A DNA stretch of 64,000 nucleotides from Distichodus sexfasciatus. Taxonomy: Eukaryota; Chordata; Actinopteri; Characiformes; Distichodontidae. Location of the stretch: NCBI GenBank assembly GCA_032718565.1, contig JAVGVS010000476.1, positions 1 through 64,000 on the forward strand. Direction: 5' to 3'. Positions 22,468 through 34,172 of this stretch are shown here, one piece after another. Position numbers and translations under genes: made by a program. The notes under the pieces were generated by a model. That model searched no databases. It had not been told where the DNA came from and saw only the letters and a list, made by a program, of their open reading frames with translations. Each line of letters begins with the position of its first letter. The first letter of the stretch is position 1.

Positions 22468-23636
22468 CTTATATATTTATATTTATATATAAATGTGAAT
22501 GTGTGTATATATAACTTAACAGCATAAGCATGTAACTGACTAACAATTAAGTTTAATAGACTGATATTTAAATCTGACATGTTGTTTGGAAGAATGTTTG
22601 AATGTTTAAAACTTTATTAAGCCTGATTCTAGTTTTTACTCTAGGCCTCTACTTCTGTATCTAACATACAATCTACAGTTGAGCACATCAGTAAGGAAAA
22701 TAACCAGACAGCATAAAGCAGTTAACCAGTACTGGCAGTATTTTATTCATTTATTTGCATATTTTATCTTAACAAATGAGTTTGATGTTGTTGATGAGTT
22801 TGATGTTAATGATGTTTTTTCAGTAATCTGATCATGAGATTATGAGACATACCACACAAGACATATCCAAGAAAGTGGTAAACTGGAGTTAAGTCCAGGG
22901 GGAGATGTCACACTGTTTAAATGACACTCTTGAATTTCTTTGTGATTGCCATTGCACCGCTCTATAAAATGCATTTTTCAATCATGATTATACAGACCGA
23001 ATACAGACTTTAGTCAAATATGATACAACAGTAACTGTAGAAACAAATATTTTATTACTAATTTAAAAACAATGCTTTTATTGAATACAAAAGTAACTAA
23101 AGTAACATAAGTAACTAACTGAGTGTAATAAGTTCATAACTCCCTAAAATTTAATAAAATTTTCACAATTTCAGAACTGTATTTTGTGTAATGATTTAGA
23201 TTTTTTATTTTAACATTCCTGATAATAGAATGTTGTGGTTTGCAAACACCAAAAGCTAGTCATATTGAAATATTTAAATAAATACTGGAAACAAAATAAT
23301 ACCACAATTTTTACAATCTTTGGTGTCAAAGTTTCTCATCCCCAAGAAATGTTTTAGAGACAGCTGATGGTGGCACAGCAATTCAAGTAAGGCAAAGTCC
23401 AAATGTCATAATACTGAGTCATTTCCAAGGAGAGAGATTTCAGTTTCAGCACTGGTACACATTCCTCCTTAAACATTGAGTCCATCTCCCTCCTTTTATG
23501 GATGACTTGAGTCAGACTTTCATCCACTAGTTCATCTCTGGATAAGTGCTTCTGATAAAATTGCTAAATGTAAATGAAGTTATGTTGTATACTTTGCCAC
23601 AATATACTGTGGTTTTTAGCACAATCTCTTTCAGCA
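22468..23636. other. Convergent spacer between genes B and C
   Basis: About 1.2 kb of AT-rich sequence between the stop codons of two genes that face each other. It presumably holds both 3' untranslated regions. No other feature was seen. Confidence 0.6.
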
Positions 23637-24172
23637 CTATTTCATTGGACATATACACAGTGAGGAGCCAGAGTATTGGATATTAAACCCTGCGTAAAGG
23701 GGTTCGGTGAAGGTGAAGTGATATGTATATAAGTGGGCTAAACTACAAGAGACATTGTAAAATGAAAGAGTGCCAGAAAGACAGTCAAGATACACTCCCA
23801 CTTTGTGTGTGTAATCATGGATTTTAATGGTCCTACTTTTGTGCACGGCCCTGTAAAAGTCAAACATGCAGCCTGGACAATAGTACAGGCACCAAGACTT
23901 TTCATTGTATCCAAAGCTGCAGTTATCACCATCTCCTTTCCTGCTTATCCCTCCATGTGTCACTGCTATTCCTGCTACTCCTTTAAACTCAATCTCCCAG
24001 TAACAACGTCCAGAAAGACTCTCTCTACAGAGGACCTGCTTAGAGACACCAAATCTGTCTAGAGAGTCAAGAGAAGACTTCCAGTTTTCCTTGCATGTCA
24101 CCTTTGTGTTCCTCTTAGACAACGACAGTTCTTTACCAGCTGTTTTTGGATCCAATGTAAGCTTAACAGCAT
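23637..24172 (-). CDS. Gene C PRY-SPRY exon (open, in disrupted gene)
   Basis: Starts DAVKLTLDPKTAG, with LDRFGVSKQVLCRESL, GRCYWEIEFKGV, SFGYNEKSWCLY, VGVYLDCLSGTLSFYN and TEPLYAGF. No stop lies inside it. An intact terminal exon in an otherwise broken gene is expected of a young pseudogene, or it could be used by a shorter transcript. Confidence 0.82.
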
Positions 24173-24696
24173 CTGAAAAAAACATCAGAGAAAGGAAATT
24201 GGAGGCACAATTAGTCTGTGTGAGTGTGTGTGTTATTATAGGTATTAACACTTACAATAATTAACTTACATTTTTGTAGGCCAGTTTTCATCCTGAACTT
24301 CCCTGCGTCTTCCATCCTAAAGACAAATCAAACACAAATCTTAATGTCACAGATTACCCCAGACATTATTCCAGGTGCTGCTAATGTTGAGATTTGTTTT
24401 TCTCTCCTGTCATCCCCTCATCCTGCCCCTACTTTGTTTCTGGTTGGTTCTTTCTGTTATTCTATGTTTGTTATTCAGTTCACTTAATATTCATGTGTTT
24501 AGTTCAGCCCCTTCTGTTTTCATTGGTTCAGTCAGTTATTCCCTCATTATTTGATTTGGTTTGTAACAGTTTGATTATATTCATTTGTCTGGTGTTGGTA
24601 TCGCCCCGAACTCTCATTTGTTTCTGTGTGCATTAGTTAACCTTTTCTCCTGTGCTCCTTGTCCGTCCACCTTTAAGCTAGCATAGCTCTACATAC

Positions 24697-25533
24697 CAGA
24701 GTTTTTTACAGTTTGTAGTGTGAATCTTCCAGTCTAGCTGAGAGCAGGCTTACTCCTGACTCCCCTGGAAAGTTGTAGGTCAGATCCAGTTCTTTCAGGT
24801 ATGAGGGGTTTAAACTCAGAGCCGAAGCCAGATAAGAACATCCTTGTTCTGTGACCATACATCCGGACAATCTACCAGAATAAAATGGAAGGAACAATGC
24901 AGACACAGCCAGAATAATATTTAAAAAAGAAAACACTATTCTTATTACTTATGACCTAATACGCTACATTTTGTTATATCCCTTAAGCATGTGCACCATT
25001 ATTATTATTCTTATTTTCAGCCTACCTGAGTATTTCTAGCTTACAATGTGAACTTTCCAATCCAATAGACAACATCTCCACTCCTGCATCCAGCAGATCA
25101 TTATTACTAACGTCTAGACTCTTTAGACTGCAGCACGGACATCAGTATTTCACATGAGTGCATAGTTAGATTACAAATATTAAGCCTGGAAATATACAAA
25201 AAAGTAACATAGATTTGCAAAATATGTTTTTTTAAATAAAGTTGGACTTTATTAGCACAGTAATATGATTTTAAAAATTATATTAGAATTTTATTCTTAA
25301 TGGTATATGCAAATATGCATTATTTTATATTGCAGTCAGTTGCATCAACTACAATTCACCTGAGTGACTCCAGCCTACACTGAGGAATCTTAAGACCATC
25401 GGCAAGCAGTTTCACTCTCGAATCCTGCAGGTGATTGTTACTAAGGTCCAGCTCCTTCAGGGGAGAATCTGCTGATTGTAAAGCTGACCTTAAAATTTTA
25501 CAGCAGTTTGTAGTGATACTGCAGCCAGCTAAT
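24697..25533 (-). pseudogene. Gene C LRR exons, two of three damaged
   Basis: 25533-25360 is an intact 174-nt LRR exon. 25185-25026 is 160 nt, lacking 14 nt between LMSVL and SLKSLDVSNND, which changes frame. 24871-24697 is 175 nt and reads LSGCMVTEQGCSYLASAL to DSHYKL followed by TAA where other copies continue to the donor. Confidence 0.75.
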
Positions 25534-25714
25534 CTGTAAACAAATCAAATAAAAACTGTAAATTTAACACATTAGTTAACTTCACACACAGACACGCTGT
25601 TCTTGTTAACACTACACCATATGTATGTCAGTCAATAATCTGTCAGTTGTGTTCCTTCGATTTCTCCAGGAAACTCTCCAGATTTAGTATTGGTGTTTAA
25701 AACATAACACTTAC

Positions 25715-27725
25715 ACTGCCTTTCTGCAGTTGAGAACTGCTGGTATCATCCTCTGATAACCTCGCCAGAACGGGTTAAATTGTACTGGGTTCAGCTCATC
25801 CAGTACCTCCTCTGAGATCAGAGTCATGAAGGCTATCAGTGAGCAGTATCCAACACTGAGTTCGTCTTCTGAATGGTACCCAGATTTTATATACCCCTCA
25901 ATCTCTTTGGATAATGACTGGTCATGCATTTCTTTCAGACAGATAAACAGATTAATGGACTGATCAGCAGATGGAAAGCCTTCTCGCAGTTCACATTTGA
26001 TGGACTGGATTGTTTTCTCGACGCTGTTTGAGGTTTCCACCGTGCATGTCATGAGGTCTTGGAGGAGTCTCTGATTAGACTCCAGTGATAAGCCAAACAG
26101 AAAAGGAAAAAATAAATCTACGTGTGTGTTTTCATTCCATGAAACTTTATTCGCTAGTTTCTTCATCAGCTGAGCCACTGAAAGTGTCTCAGACTGATCT
26201 ATGTGCAGTAATTGATGTAGTGGAGCCATGTCCTTGCCCACATAGCACTGAAACACATAGAAAGCACCTAAGAACTCTTGAAAGCTGTGATGCACGAAGG
26301 AGTAAACCTTCTTCTGGTAGAGCAACAACTCCTCCCTAAAGATCTCAGGGAAAATCTCTGAGTACAGTGAGGCTTCAGAGAGATCAATGCAGCATTTTCC
26401 AAGGTCCTCTTCGTAGAACATCACATTCCCCCTCATCAGCTGTTTGAAAGCCAGCTCAGATAGTTTAAGTAGCATCTGTCTTTTGGATTCAAGAAGGTTA
26501 TCTGAAGTTTTATCTGCTTCTCCCTCCAAATTCTCATTCCTCATGCTCAACTGAGTGCACAAGGAGTGTGAGTACAGCTCAGTTTGAGTTTCCAGAAATT
26601 TAAAAATATTGTTTTGTTTCATTATTTTCTGAAGCGCAGTGGCTGAGATCCAACAAAAGGCTGGTATCTGACACATGGCATGAAGGATCCTTGTTGTCTT
26701 AATGTGCGAGATGATCTTCTGGGCTTGGTCTTGGTCACTAATTGCCTTCATGAAGTACTCCTCCTTCTGTGAATCACTGAATCCCTGAATCTCTGTCACA
26801 CGGCAGACATATTCGGAGGGAATCAGTTTGGTGGCTTCTGGTCGGGATGTTATCCAGACATGAGCAGAGGGAAGCAGGTCTCCTTTGATGAGGTTTGCCA
26901 CCAACACACCCAATGTTGACATTAATGTTACATCTGATAATTTCTTAATGTCCAGTGGAATTCTGCTTTCGTTCAGGCCATCAAATATGAATGTAATTTT
27001 GCAAACATCATACATTTTTGGGTCCAGATGTTTCAGCTCAGGGTAAAAGGTGCAAAGAAGTCGAAGACTGTACTGCTCATCTTTAATCCCTGAATGGAAG
27101 CACAAACATGAAATGTATGTCTTGATTTGCTCGGTCCTCAGCCCACTCTAGAACAAACTTCTGCACAATGGCCGTTTTTCCAATACCACCAATGCCTTTA
27201 GTCAGAACAGTTCTAATTATGTCCTCCTGTGTTTTGACCAGTGTCTTTTGTTCATCAGGATTGGTGCTTTTAGCCACTTTGAGTTGGCAAGTTTTCTTCA
27301 TGTCATCAAATTACTTAGCAACAACATTCCTCGCAGAATGTTCTTCTTGTTGTTTTGGTTTGTTTTGGTCTGTCATCCTAGTTCTTTTATATTTCATATC
27401 ATTTCTGAAAAAATGACTCAAAAGAGGTTTGAAGACGTCATTGCAGCTGATAGGTGTTCCCTGAAGGAAGTTCCAGGGTCTTGTCCCACGTGGTGAAACA
27501 TCCTCAACTTCTTCATTCACCTCTTCACTATCTTCCTCTATAATGTAGATCCTGTTCAGTAAGGTTATATTCTCTGGCATTCCGTCTCTCTTAATTAATC
27601 TGCTATATTTGTTTTTCATACTGGTCTTGTGTCTGTCTACGACTCTGTGGAGTATATCATTCACTGTGTATTCTTCAGTTACTTCTATTACTGCAGGTGC
27701 CTCTGGTCCTGCTTCTGCGGAGAGC
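25715..27725 (-). pseudogene. Gene C FISNA-NACHT exon with stop and frameshift
   Basis: FISNA (HRVVDRHKTSMKNKYSRLI) and PISCNDVFKPL are readable to 27314, then TAA. The frame resumes with RTVLTKGIGGIGKTAIVQKF, stops after VLPFRD, and continues in another frame with IKDEQYSL through VYSFVHHSFQEFLGAFYVF to NCRKAV at 25715. The total length matches the functional copies. Confidence 0.85.
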
Positions 27726-27867
27726 CTATGTGGAGAATAAAAAAATGTAAACAAATAATAAATGATGAAACTGCTGTTTAGGACTATCATTAATTGAATT
27801 AAATGTTTTATATTTTCCATATAACACGATGTGATGTGATGCATTATGTTTGTAATCTATAAACCAC

Positions 27868-28045
27868 TTCTTTCGGTCTAGTGGTAAGGATACTGGGTTT
27901 AAATCCTACCACCAGGACTATAACCACTGGGTCCCTAAGCAAAACCCTTTATCTGAGGTTGCTTTCAGGAAAACTGACCCTGAAATTAGACAATGGAAGT
28001 CACTCTGGATAAGAGTGTCTGATAAATGCCATAAATGTAAATGTA
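27868..28045 (-). repeat. Interspersed SINE-like repeat, family 1
   Basis: An inverted copy of the family at 2013-2205. On the plus strand it reads TCTAGTGGTAAGGATACTGG through GTCACTCTGGATAAGAGTGT. It lies in a 5' intron of gene C. Confidence 0.65.
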
Positions 28046-28193
28046 AGACTGAGCAACGTGAGTGACATTTTCATTGACCAAACATATCTGCCACCAATAC
28101 CAATGAAATGGGCTTAAATCTGTTCATTTATGCCAGGCCTTACTTTTTCATGTTGAAAATGACACAGACACACAAAGTTTGGTCTAGACTCAC

Positions 28194-28526
28194 CTTTGGC
28201 CAGAAGAAACAGCTCCACTAACAAATTCAGAATTATCTTCCACAGGTTCACAACTCTTGTTACACACACAGTTAGGACATAAAGGTTTGGTTCCAAAAAA
28301 AGACATTCGTTAGTGGTACTGAACCACAATTAGCTTTATCAGAAAGATGCATTGAAACTGCTTCTCATGTAAAAGTACTGGTAAAAGGTATTCACTGCGA
28401 GTCAGATGCTGACGTTCCTGCTCCACTGTCATTCTGTTTAGTCTCCATTCTGGATTTCCTCTTCACATTTAAACAGCAGAAAACTGGAGAGGCTTCTCTA
28501 TGATCCTCGTCATCACTCAAATCCAT
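28194..28526 (-). pseudogene. Gene C possible N-terminal exons
   Basis: ATG at 28526 opens MDLSDDEDHREASPVFCC, which resembles the first exon of fish NLRC3-like proteins, but a convincing donor was not found before the stop near 28400. A second exon 28255-28194 encodes SCEPVEDNSEFVSGAVSSGQ and has a good GTGAGT donor whose phase matches the NACHT exon. Confidence 0.4.
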
Positions 28527-28649
28527 AATGAGTGCAAGAAATTTATTTAGGCTGGTTCTCAGAAAAATTTGTATCTGCAATATAAACATGTCACTAGATA
28601 CCGGTATTGTCTACTGTCTATCTAAATTCTACTGTCTACTAATAAATTC

Positions 28650-28890
28650 TTCAGTTGTCTACTGTCTACCTTGTAACTGTTAGATAGTTGGCCCTTTGAC
28701 TGGAAAGTTGCTGGTTCAAGTCGTAAACCAGTAACGGTACCACTGAGGTACTCATGAGCAAGGCATGAGCACTGTTCCCCGGGTGCTGCCAAAAAGCTGC
28801 CCACTGCTCCTTCACAGAGCGAAGTGAAATGCAGAGGTCACATTTCATTGTGGTGCACTGTCAGCTGTGTTCACAATGACAAATTATCAC
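28650..28890 (+). repeat. tRNA-derived SINE copy, family 2 (best copy)
   Basis: A tRNA-like head has a B-box-like GCTGGTTCAAGTC at about 28708-28720, followed by GGTACCACTGAGGTACTCATG, CTGCCCACTGCTCCTTCAC and CATTGTGGTGCACTG. Partial copies occur at 2235-2300, 6128-6350, 14495-14600, 44455-44570 and 62880-63060. Confidence 0.7.
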
Positions 28891-29026
28891 TCACTTTCTT
28901 AAAAGATTACTCAAAACCGACCTGTAGATTTTCAAGTCCACTCCCACCATCTACTGGTCAAACAGCATCATTGCACATGCCATTGCCCATTTGAATTGTG
29001 ACTCTTACTGCTTAGTGTGTAAACAG

Positions 29027-31705
29027 TAGGGATGCACCGATACCACTTTTTTGGAAAACGAGTACGAGTACTTGCATTTCAGTACTCGCCGATACCGATA
29101 CTGAGTACTTAATAAAAACATGATTTAAATTTACAGGTAACAGCTTTAGTCATATAATTTAACAAAAAAAACAAGGGACTAGTTTGGAATTAAGAACATT
29201 TATTTAAAATGAAAAGCATGTTGTATGCAACATATTACAGAATAAATAATTATTAAAAAAAATTTTAAACAGTGACAGTGCAACTCAAGTATTTTTTTCA
29301 GTTTGTTGTAAACTCTGCCGCTTTGGACAACACAAGGGGCATTAATAAACATCTTTGCTATTTAGTGCACAATATTTGAATAAACTAACAACATCCACCA
29401 ACATAGAACTGTGGCAGTCAGTGCAACTGAGGTATATATTAACATCAAGTCTAAGACGACTCACTTAATGGAGCCTATTTAGAAAAAGTGAGTGGCAGGT
29501 TTTTTTTAAAGAAAAGTAGCTTTTCTGCATTATCAGCAGTCAGCCTGTTTCTGTTTTCATCTATAATGTGTGACACTGAGCTAAAAAGCCTTTCACTTTC
29601 CACACTGCTACATGGGGCTGAGAGGTATTTCTGGGCCATTTTAGCCAAAGTGGGGAACCTGATTTTGTTGACACCCCAGTACTTCAGAGGACTGTCTTCA
29701 CGAGGGCTTGGGGCCTCTCTGAGGTATGTGTTGAGCTCAATGGCAGCACCTGCTGCCAGCGGCTGTGCTGCCTGGGGCTGCTCCTTAGCGATTTCTTCAA
29801 ATACTGTGTCCAGACTGCTGCTAGTGCTGGCCTGGGCCTTGAGGAACAGTTTAGCAGGAGGTTCTGCAGCTTCTGCCCGACTCCCCTCTGCCTCAGCTCT
29901 GGACATCATCTGCAGCTCCCGCTTCAGGTGCAGCTTGGCCTTCGGAGCAGTGTTGTTGGAGAAGAAGCCATCTTTATACCTGAACAAAATTCATGAATGT
30001 TTTAATATGTGGGAAAAATAGGACTGATTTTAGTTTCCCCTAAACCACTGTCACAAATGCCAGCCATTTGGCTTTCTGGTAGTAATAAGGGAAATATATT
30101 TCATATTATATATATTGCATACATTTGTATTTGTATATTTTAGTTACAAAAATATAATATAATATTTCAGATGGAAATTAATCTTACATTTAGTACTGTA
30201 GTTTATCACTGAATACCTATAGCACAGACTTTAACTTGGGTCAAGTATGGTGGAGATGAAGTACAGTGGGTTGGTCTCGACGTCACTGAAACGCTTCTTG
30301 ACAGCTGCCAGTAAGGTTGCTTTCATTGTCCTGACGCCGTGTTTCTCTGTTTAGAAGTCTCACTAGCACAGTCACAGCTGGGATGACATCAGAGGCTAGT
30401 GCGTCGTAGCTGCTCACTTTTTTAGTTAGTTCCTCAAAGGGGCGAGGATGGCAACAGTCTTCTTCCATATATCATTGCGAGCGCGGTGAGATAGTCAGGG
30501 AGTCTATGCTCGGACACATTACCCCCAGCACTCTTTGCTCAATAAGGGACTGGAGCATGTAATACGTGCTGTTCCAGCGCGTCTGTACGTCCTGCTGCAG
30601 TCTCTTTATTGGCTGGTTGAGCTGTCCCTGAATGTCCTCGAGGCGGGAGTAGGCTAAGGAATATGTTTGAAATGTCACAAATCATTTTCCGCCAGCCCCA
30701 CTGCTATAGCAGATCAGCTATGCCTCTGTGCTAATAAGCCCTCGTGAACAGCCAGTTGGAGCGCAGGCGCCGACACACTTGCAGACTTGGGAGCCCCTGG
30801 CGTCATTCATGGCCAATCATGTTTTGCATTGTCAATGGCTAATAATATGTAATTGATGTTTTTAGGTATACCCCATAATCTGGAGCATTTCTCAAACACA
30901 TGCGCTTATAAATTATTGGTGTGCGAGCCAAGGAATTGTTTCTGCATGTAACATGGCTCAAGAAAGGTGGAACTCCTGGCCTATCCACTGGGAGGTTAGG
31001 CTAATTAGCTACACGGGCTAACACTGCTTGTCCAAATATCCGTAGAAACTAAACGCAGAGGAGTAGCCATGGTAGGCTGTGGATATGTTTTTTTCACGAG
31101 TCGTAGTTTAGGCAGCTCCTTGTCAGCCATGTAGCGAAGTGCTTGGGACATCATATCTGGCCCAGAAATATGGAGGAGACGCAGGAATCCCAGTACCACC
31201 GAGAGTGCTGGTCACTCAATGCAATGTACTCGAGCACTTGCCTGTAGTATTTTCACAGCACGTGGATTGTCTTGGACATTTTCCTTGTCTTGCAGAGCTG
31301 CTGCAGCGTGGTTGTGTTGGTTTAGAAGCGTGGTAAACTCTTTGCACTTTTGTCGTGTTGGGATTTTAGGTGCTTGATTAAATTACTTGTGTTAAATGCG
31401 CTACCCTTTGAGCCTCCTCTGGACAATTTCGCTGAGCACAATTTGCAGTCCCATTGCTTTGTCGCCTTCATTCACTTTGAATAGTTCCACTTTACATACT
31501 ACCGCTTTCCCCCCGCTCTGAGCTGCAGCCGGGGCCTGGGGGCGGCACTACTGTGATTAAAACCTCACGCCTGCCAAACATAGACATTTCACAGACCGGT
31601 GGTATCGGGTCCTCGCATCGGGGACTTTTAACGAGTACGAGTACTTTAGAAAATGTGGTATCGAGGCCGATACCAGATACCGGTATCAGTATCGGTGCAT
31701 CCCTA
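29027..31705 (-). mobile_element. hAT transposon with decayed transposase and exact 8-bp target duplication
   Basis: The termini TAGGGATGCACCGATACC and GGTATCGGTGCATCCCTA are perfect inverted repeats over 18 bases, with GTAAACAG duplicated at 29019-29026 and 31706-31713. Minus-strand coding remains: 30678-30472 has the hAT motif QDVQTRWNSTYYML, 30468-30283 continues it, and 29987-29475 carries the carboxyl dimerisation domain (CSSVESERLFSSVSHIIDE). The reading frame is split, so it is not active as it stands, though its intact ends could be mobilised in trans. It lies between genes C and D. Confidence 0.93.
29475..29987 (-). pseudogene. hAT transposase carboxyl region
   Basis: A 170-residue open stretch ends in the hATC dimerisation signature (FPTLAKMAQKYLSAPCSSVE then SERLFS). 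It resembles the end of ZBED-type hAT transposases. It belongs to the element at 29027-31705 and is separated from the upstream motif at 30472-30678 by frame breaks. Confidence 0.88.
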
Positions 31706-31799
31706 GTAAACAGGATGTTAGAATTTTCCATAAAAGACATTATAAATGAGTGAATTAAAAACTTATGCTGTTATTATTGCTCTCAGTAGAACTATTTTC

Positions 31800-32290
31800 A
31801 TTTTTCTGTTTTATGTTCCGATCTGATGGGTCACGAACATTACTTTGTGCAATATATTCCTGTAGAATAAATCCAATCAGAGCTTCCATCAAAGGCTGGT
31901 TTTTGAGTAGTTTTTAACTCATATTTACATCAACACACACACACAAGCACACAAGCACGATTTTTAAACACACAAGACAATGTTACTGGTAATTAAGAGA
32001 AGAAATGTACCTTCTATGAGCTCTTCATGCCCTTAAGAACAAGCTGTGACATGTGGTATATTATCTGAAATCCGATCACTTAAGCCAATTTGAGTTCCTT
32101 AAAATGATTGTGGTCAGGGGTGTTATTTTTCATTTTTCTGTCTTCATAGGTTCTTCTTGATAAAGTCGCAAACATTACTTTGTGCAACATATTCCTGTAG
32201 AATAACCAATCAGAGCTTCCATCAAAGGCTGGTTTTGACAGTTTTTAACCTCAATATTTACATCAACACACACACACACACACAAACACA
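31800..32290. repeat. Tandem duplication, about 330-bp spacing
   Basis: The block around 31848-31955 (TTCCTGTAGAATAA, CAATCAGAGCTTCCATCAAA, GGCTGGTTTT, TTTACATCAACACACACAC) recurs at about 32178-32285 with few changes, and CATTTTTCTGT precedes both copies. The copies end in CA-rich microsatellites. No coding content was seen. Confidence 0.75.
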
Positions 32291-32952
32291 CACAGTCTTG
32301 TATTACTATCTTTGTAAGGTCTTTCCATAGACTGAGCACGACTAGATGTATATAATTTGTATATAACACACATTTCTTTCCAGAAATATTTCTTGGTTTG
32401 TCCAGATGCTCTTTTCCATAGCTCATGCGGCTCTTTCTTTTATGAGCATCACCTTCCACTGAGCTGTTCCCAGCAAAGTGGGCTGCGGATCAGAACTATG
32501 TACAATGACACCATCAGCAGCCAGATGTTGTAGCTTCGAGGTGGGCCCCTGGTTTGTCTGTGACAATTCTAACCAGTCTTCGCCTGTGCTCTTTGAGATA
32601 TTTTTTGGCTTCCATATATCTTTCTTCACAAGGACGGTTCTGGCTTCATTTCCTAATCATAATATCTGGCTGTTGAGACAGACAGTCCAAACATTTGTGA
32701 TAATCTTTTGTACTTTTTCATTCATAAAATGCATTATCTTAGTTTTTAAGTCAGTAGAGAGTTCTTTCAAAGTTCAAAGCTTTCAAATGAGAAACCAAGG
32801 ATGCATTACTAATGAGAGTATATGTTAAAACCATTTGATTGGTTGCAGCTGTCTTTTGTAGTTTGCTGTCTACTGAGCTATTCAAAGCACTTAGGTGCTG
32901 CAAACTGTCAGTAATATAAGACTGCAGGTCTTCAAAGTAATGCAAGTGAGAG

Positions 32953-33171
32953 GGTGCCCAAACCTTTGCACATCCCATTTTTCAAACTTTATTTTATTTC
33001 ATACGACTCTTTTAATTTCATGCTACATTGAGAATTTTGGTCTGATAAACATCCCCTTGTCTATATATCTCTAGAAAAAAAAACACATCTTGCTGTGATC
33101 TTCTCTTATGAAGACAGAGATATTTATCATGCAACCTCGGAGGGGTGCCCAAACTTTTGCATAGCACTGTA
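32953..33171. mobile_element. Tc1-type terminal fragments
   Basis: Two copies of the GGTGCCCAAAC[C/T]TTTGCA motif occur at about 32953-32972 and 33145-33165. The second runs into TAGCACTGTA, a common Tc1-type terminus in fish. No transposase and no paired inverted end could be assigned with certainty. Confidence 0.45.
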
Positions 33172-33648
33172 CATCATGCATATAGGAAAAAATTACAGAT
33201 ATTGATAATAGGCTATACCTATATACTATACATATTATGAACATGAGTAAGAAGAAACAAGGATGTAAAATGAGTGTAATACCCAAGAACATTTAAAAAC
33301 AGTGATTTTGTGTCTCATGCATACAGTTCGTGTACAACATAACATAAAAGCTGTAAAAAAAAAAAAAAAAAATCTAGCTTCTCCTGCTGCATCTTTAGCA
33401 CTAATTAAGGCAACATTTTTTATTTTGAGAGGAAAAGATAGAGAGAGAAAAAACAGAATAAAGGAGTAAAAATATTAAACTTTAAAAGTATGTGTAAGAA
33501 CATGAAAGAGCGTCAAAGAGTTTACAACATTATAAATATCTGAAATATGCTGTTTGATGTTTATGTACTGTATGTGTCAGTACTTATGTATACATCGGGT
33601 ATTACTTTGTCTTGCTCTTTTTACCCTGAATACACATAGACTTTTAGA

Positions 33649-34172
33649 TTAGTTTAGCTCGCACAACAACAGCGAATCAGAAACCTCATACCCCGCATAG
33701 AGGGGCTCAGTGAATGTGGAATGGAATGTGTGTAAGTGGTTCAATGTTTGTGTGTCAGATGAGATGCTGTAAAATGACAGAATGCCAGCCATCCAGTCAA
33801 GGTACACTCCTGTTCGGTTGGAGCTCGGGGAGGGGACAGGTATATCAAATCTCATATTGTTGTGTTTCAAATAGTACCCGTAATTGCCACAGTTCAAACT
33901 CCAGGACTTCAAACTGTTGCCAAACCCACAGTTATAATTGCTTCCTTTCCTGCTGATTCCTTTATATGTCACTGCTATAGTTACACTGTCACGCCACTGT
34001 GTCTCCCAGTAACAACGTCCATACAGACTCTCTTTACACAACATCTGCCCCCAGGCATCAAATCTCTCAGGATGATCAGGAAATGACTCATCATTATCTT
34101 CATTAGTGTAAGCGTTCCTCTTCTCCTCAGACAGAGGAATTGTGTTCGGGTCCAAAGTGAGCTGACGGGCAT
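33649..34172 (-). CDS. Gene D PRY-SPRY (B30.2) exon
   Basis: Starts YARQLTLDPNTIPLSEEKRN, with DHPERFDAWGQMLCKESL, GRCYWETQW, GFGNSLKSWSLNCG, TGVYLDWMAGILSFYS and TEPLYAGYEV. The domain is complete and a little shorter than its neighbours (about 174 residues). Confidence 0.92.

Larger units (their letters stand above)
23637..28526 (-). pseudogene. Gene C: disrupted FISNA-NACHT-LRR-PRY/SPRY NLR
   Basis: Minus-strand parts in order: possible first exon from ATG at 28526 (MDLSDDEDHREASPVFC), 28255-28194, FISNA-NACHT exon 27725-25715, LRR exons 25533-25360, 25185-25026 and 24871-24697, linker 24316-24270, PRY-SPRY 24172-23637. Lesions: an in-frame TAA at 27313-27311 before Walker A; an 11-bp deletion near 27093 after LPFR compared with gene E (CTTCCATTCAGGGA joined to TTAAAGATGAG); a 14-nt shorter second LRR exon that breaks the frame; TAA and a +1 length in the last LRR exon. 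Walker B reads FIFDGLNES instead of DGLDES. The PRY-SPRY is still open. It is most likely a pseudogene of fairly recent origin, as most codons remain intact. Sequencing error cannot explain all lesions easily. Confidence 0.8.
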
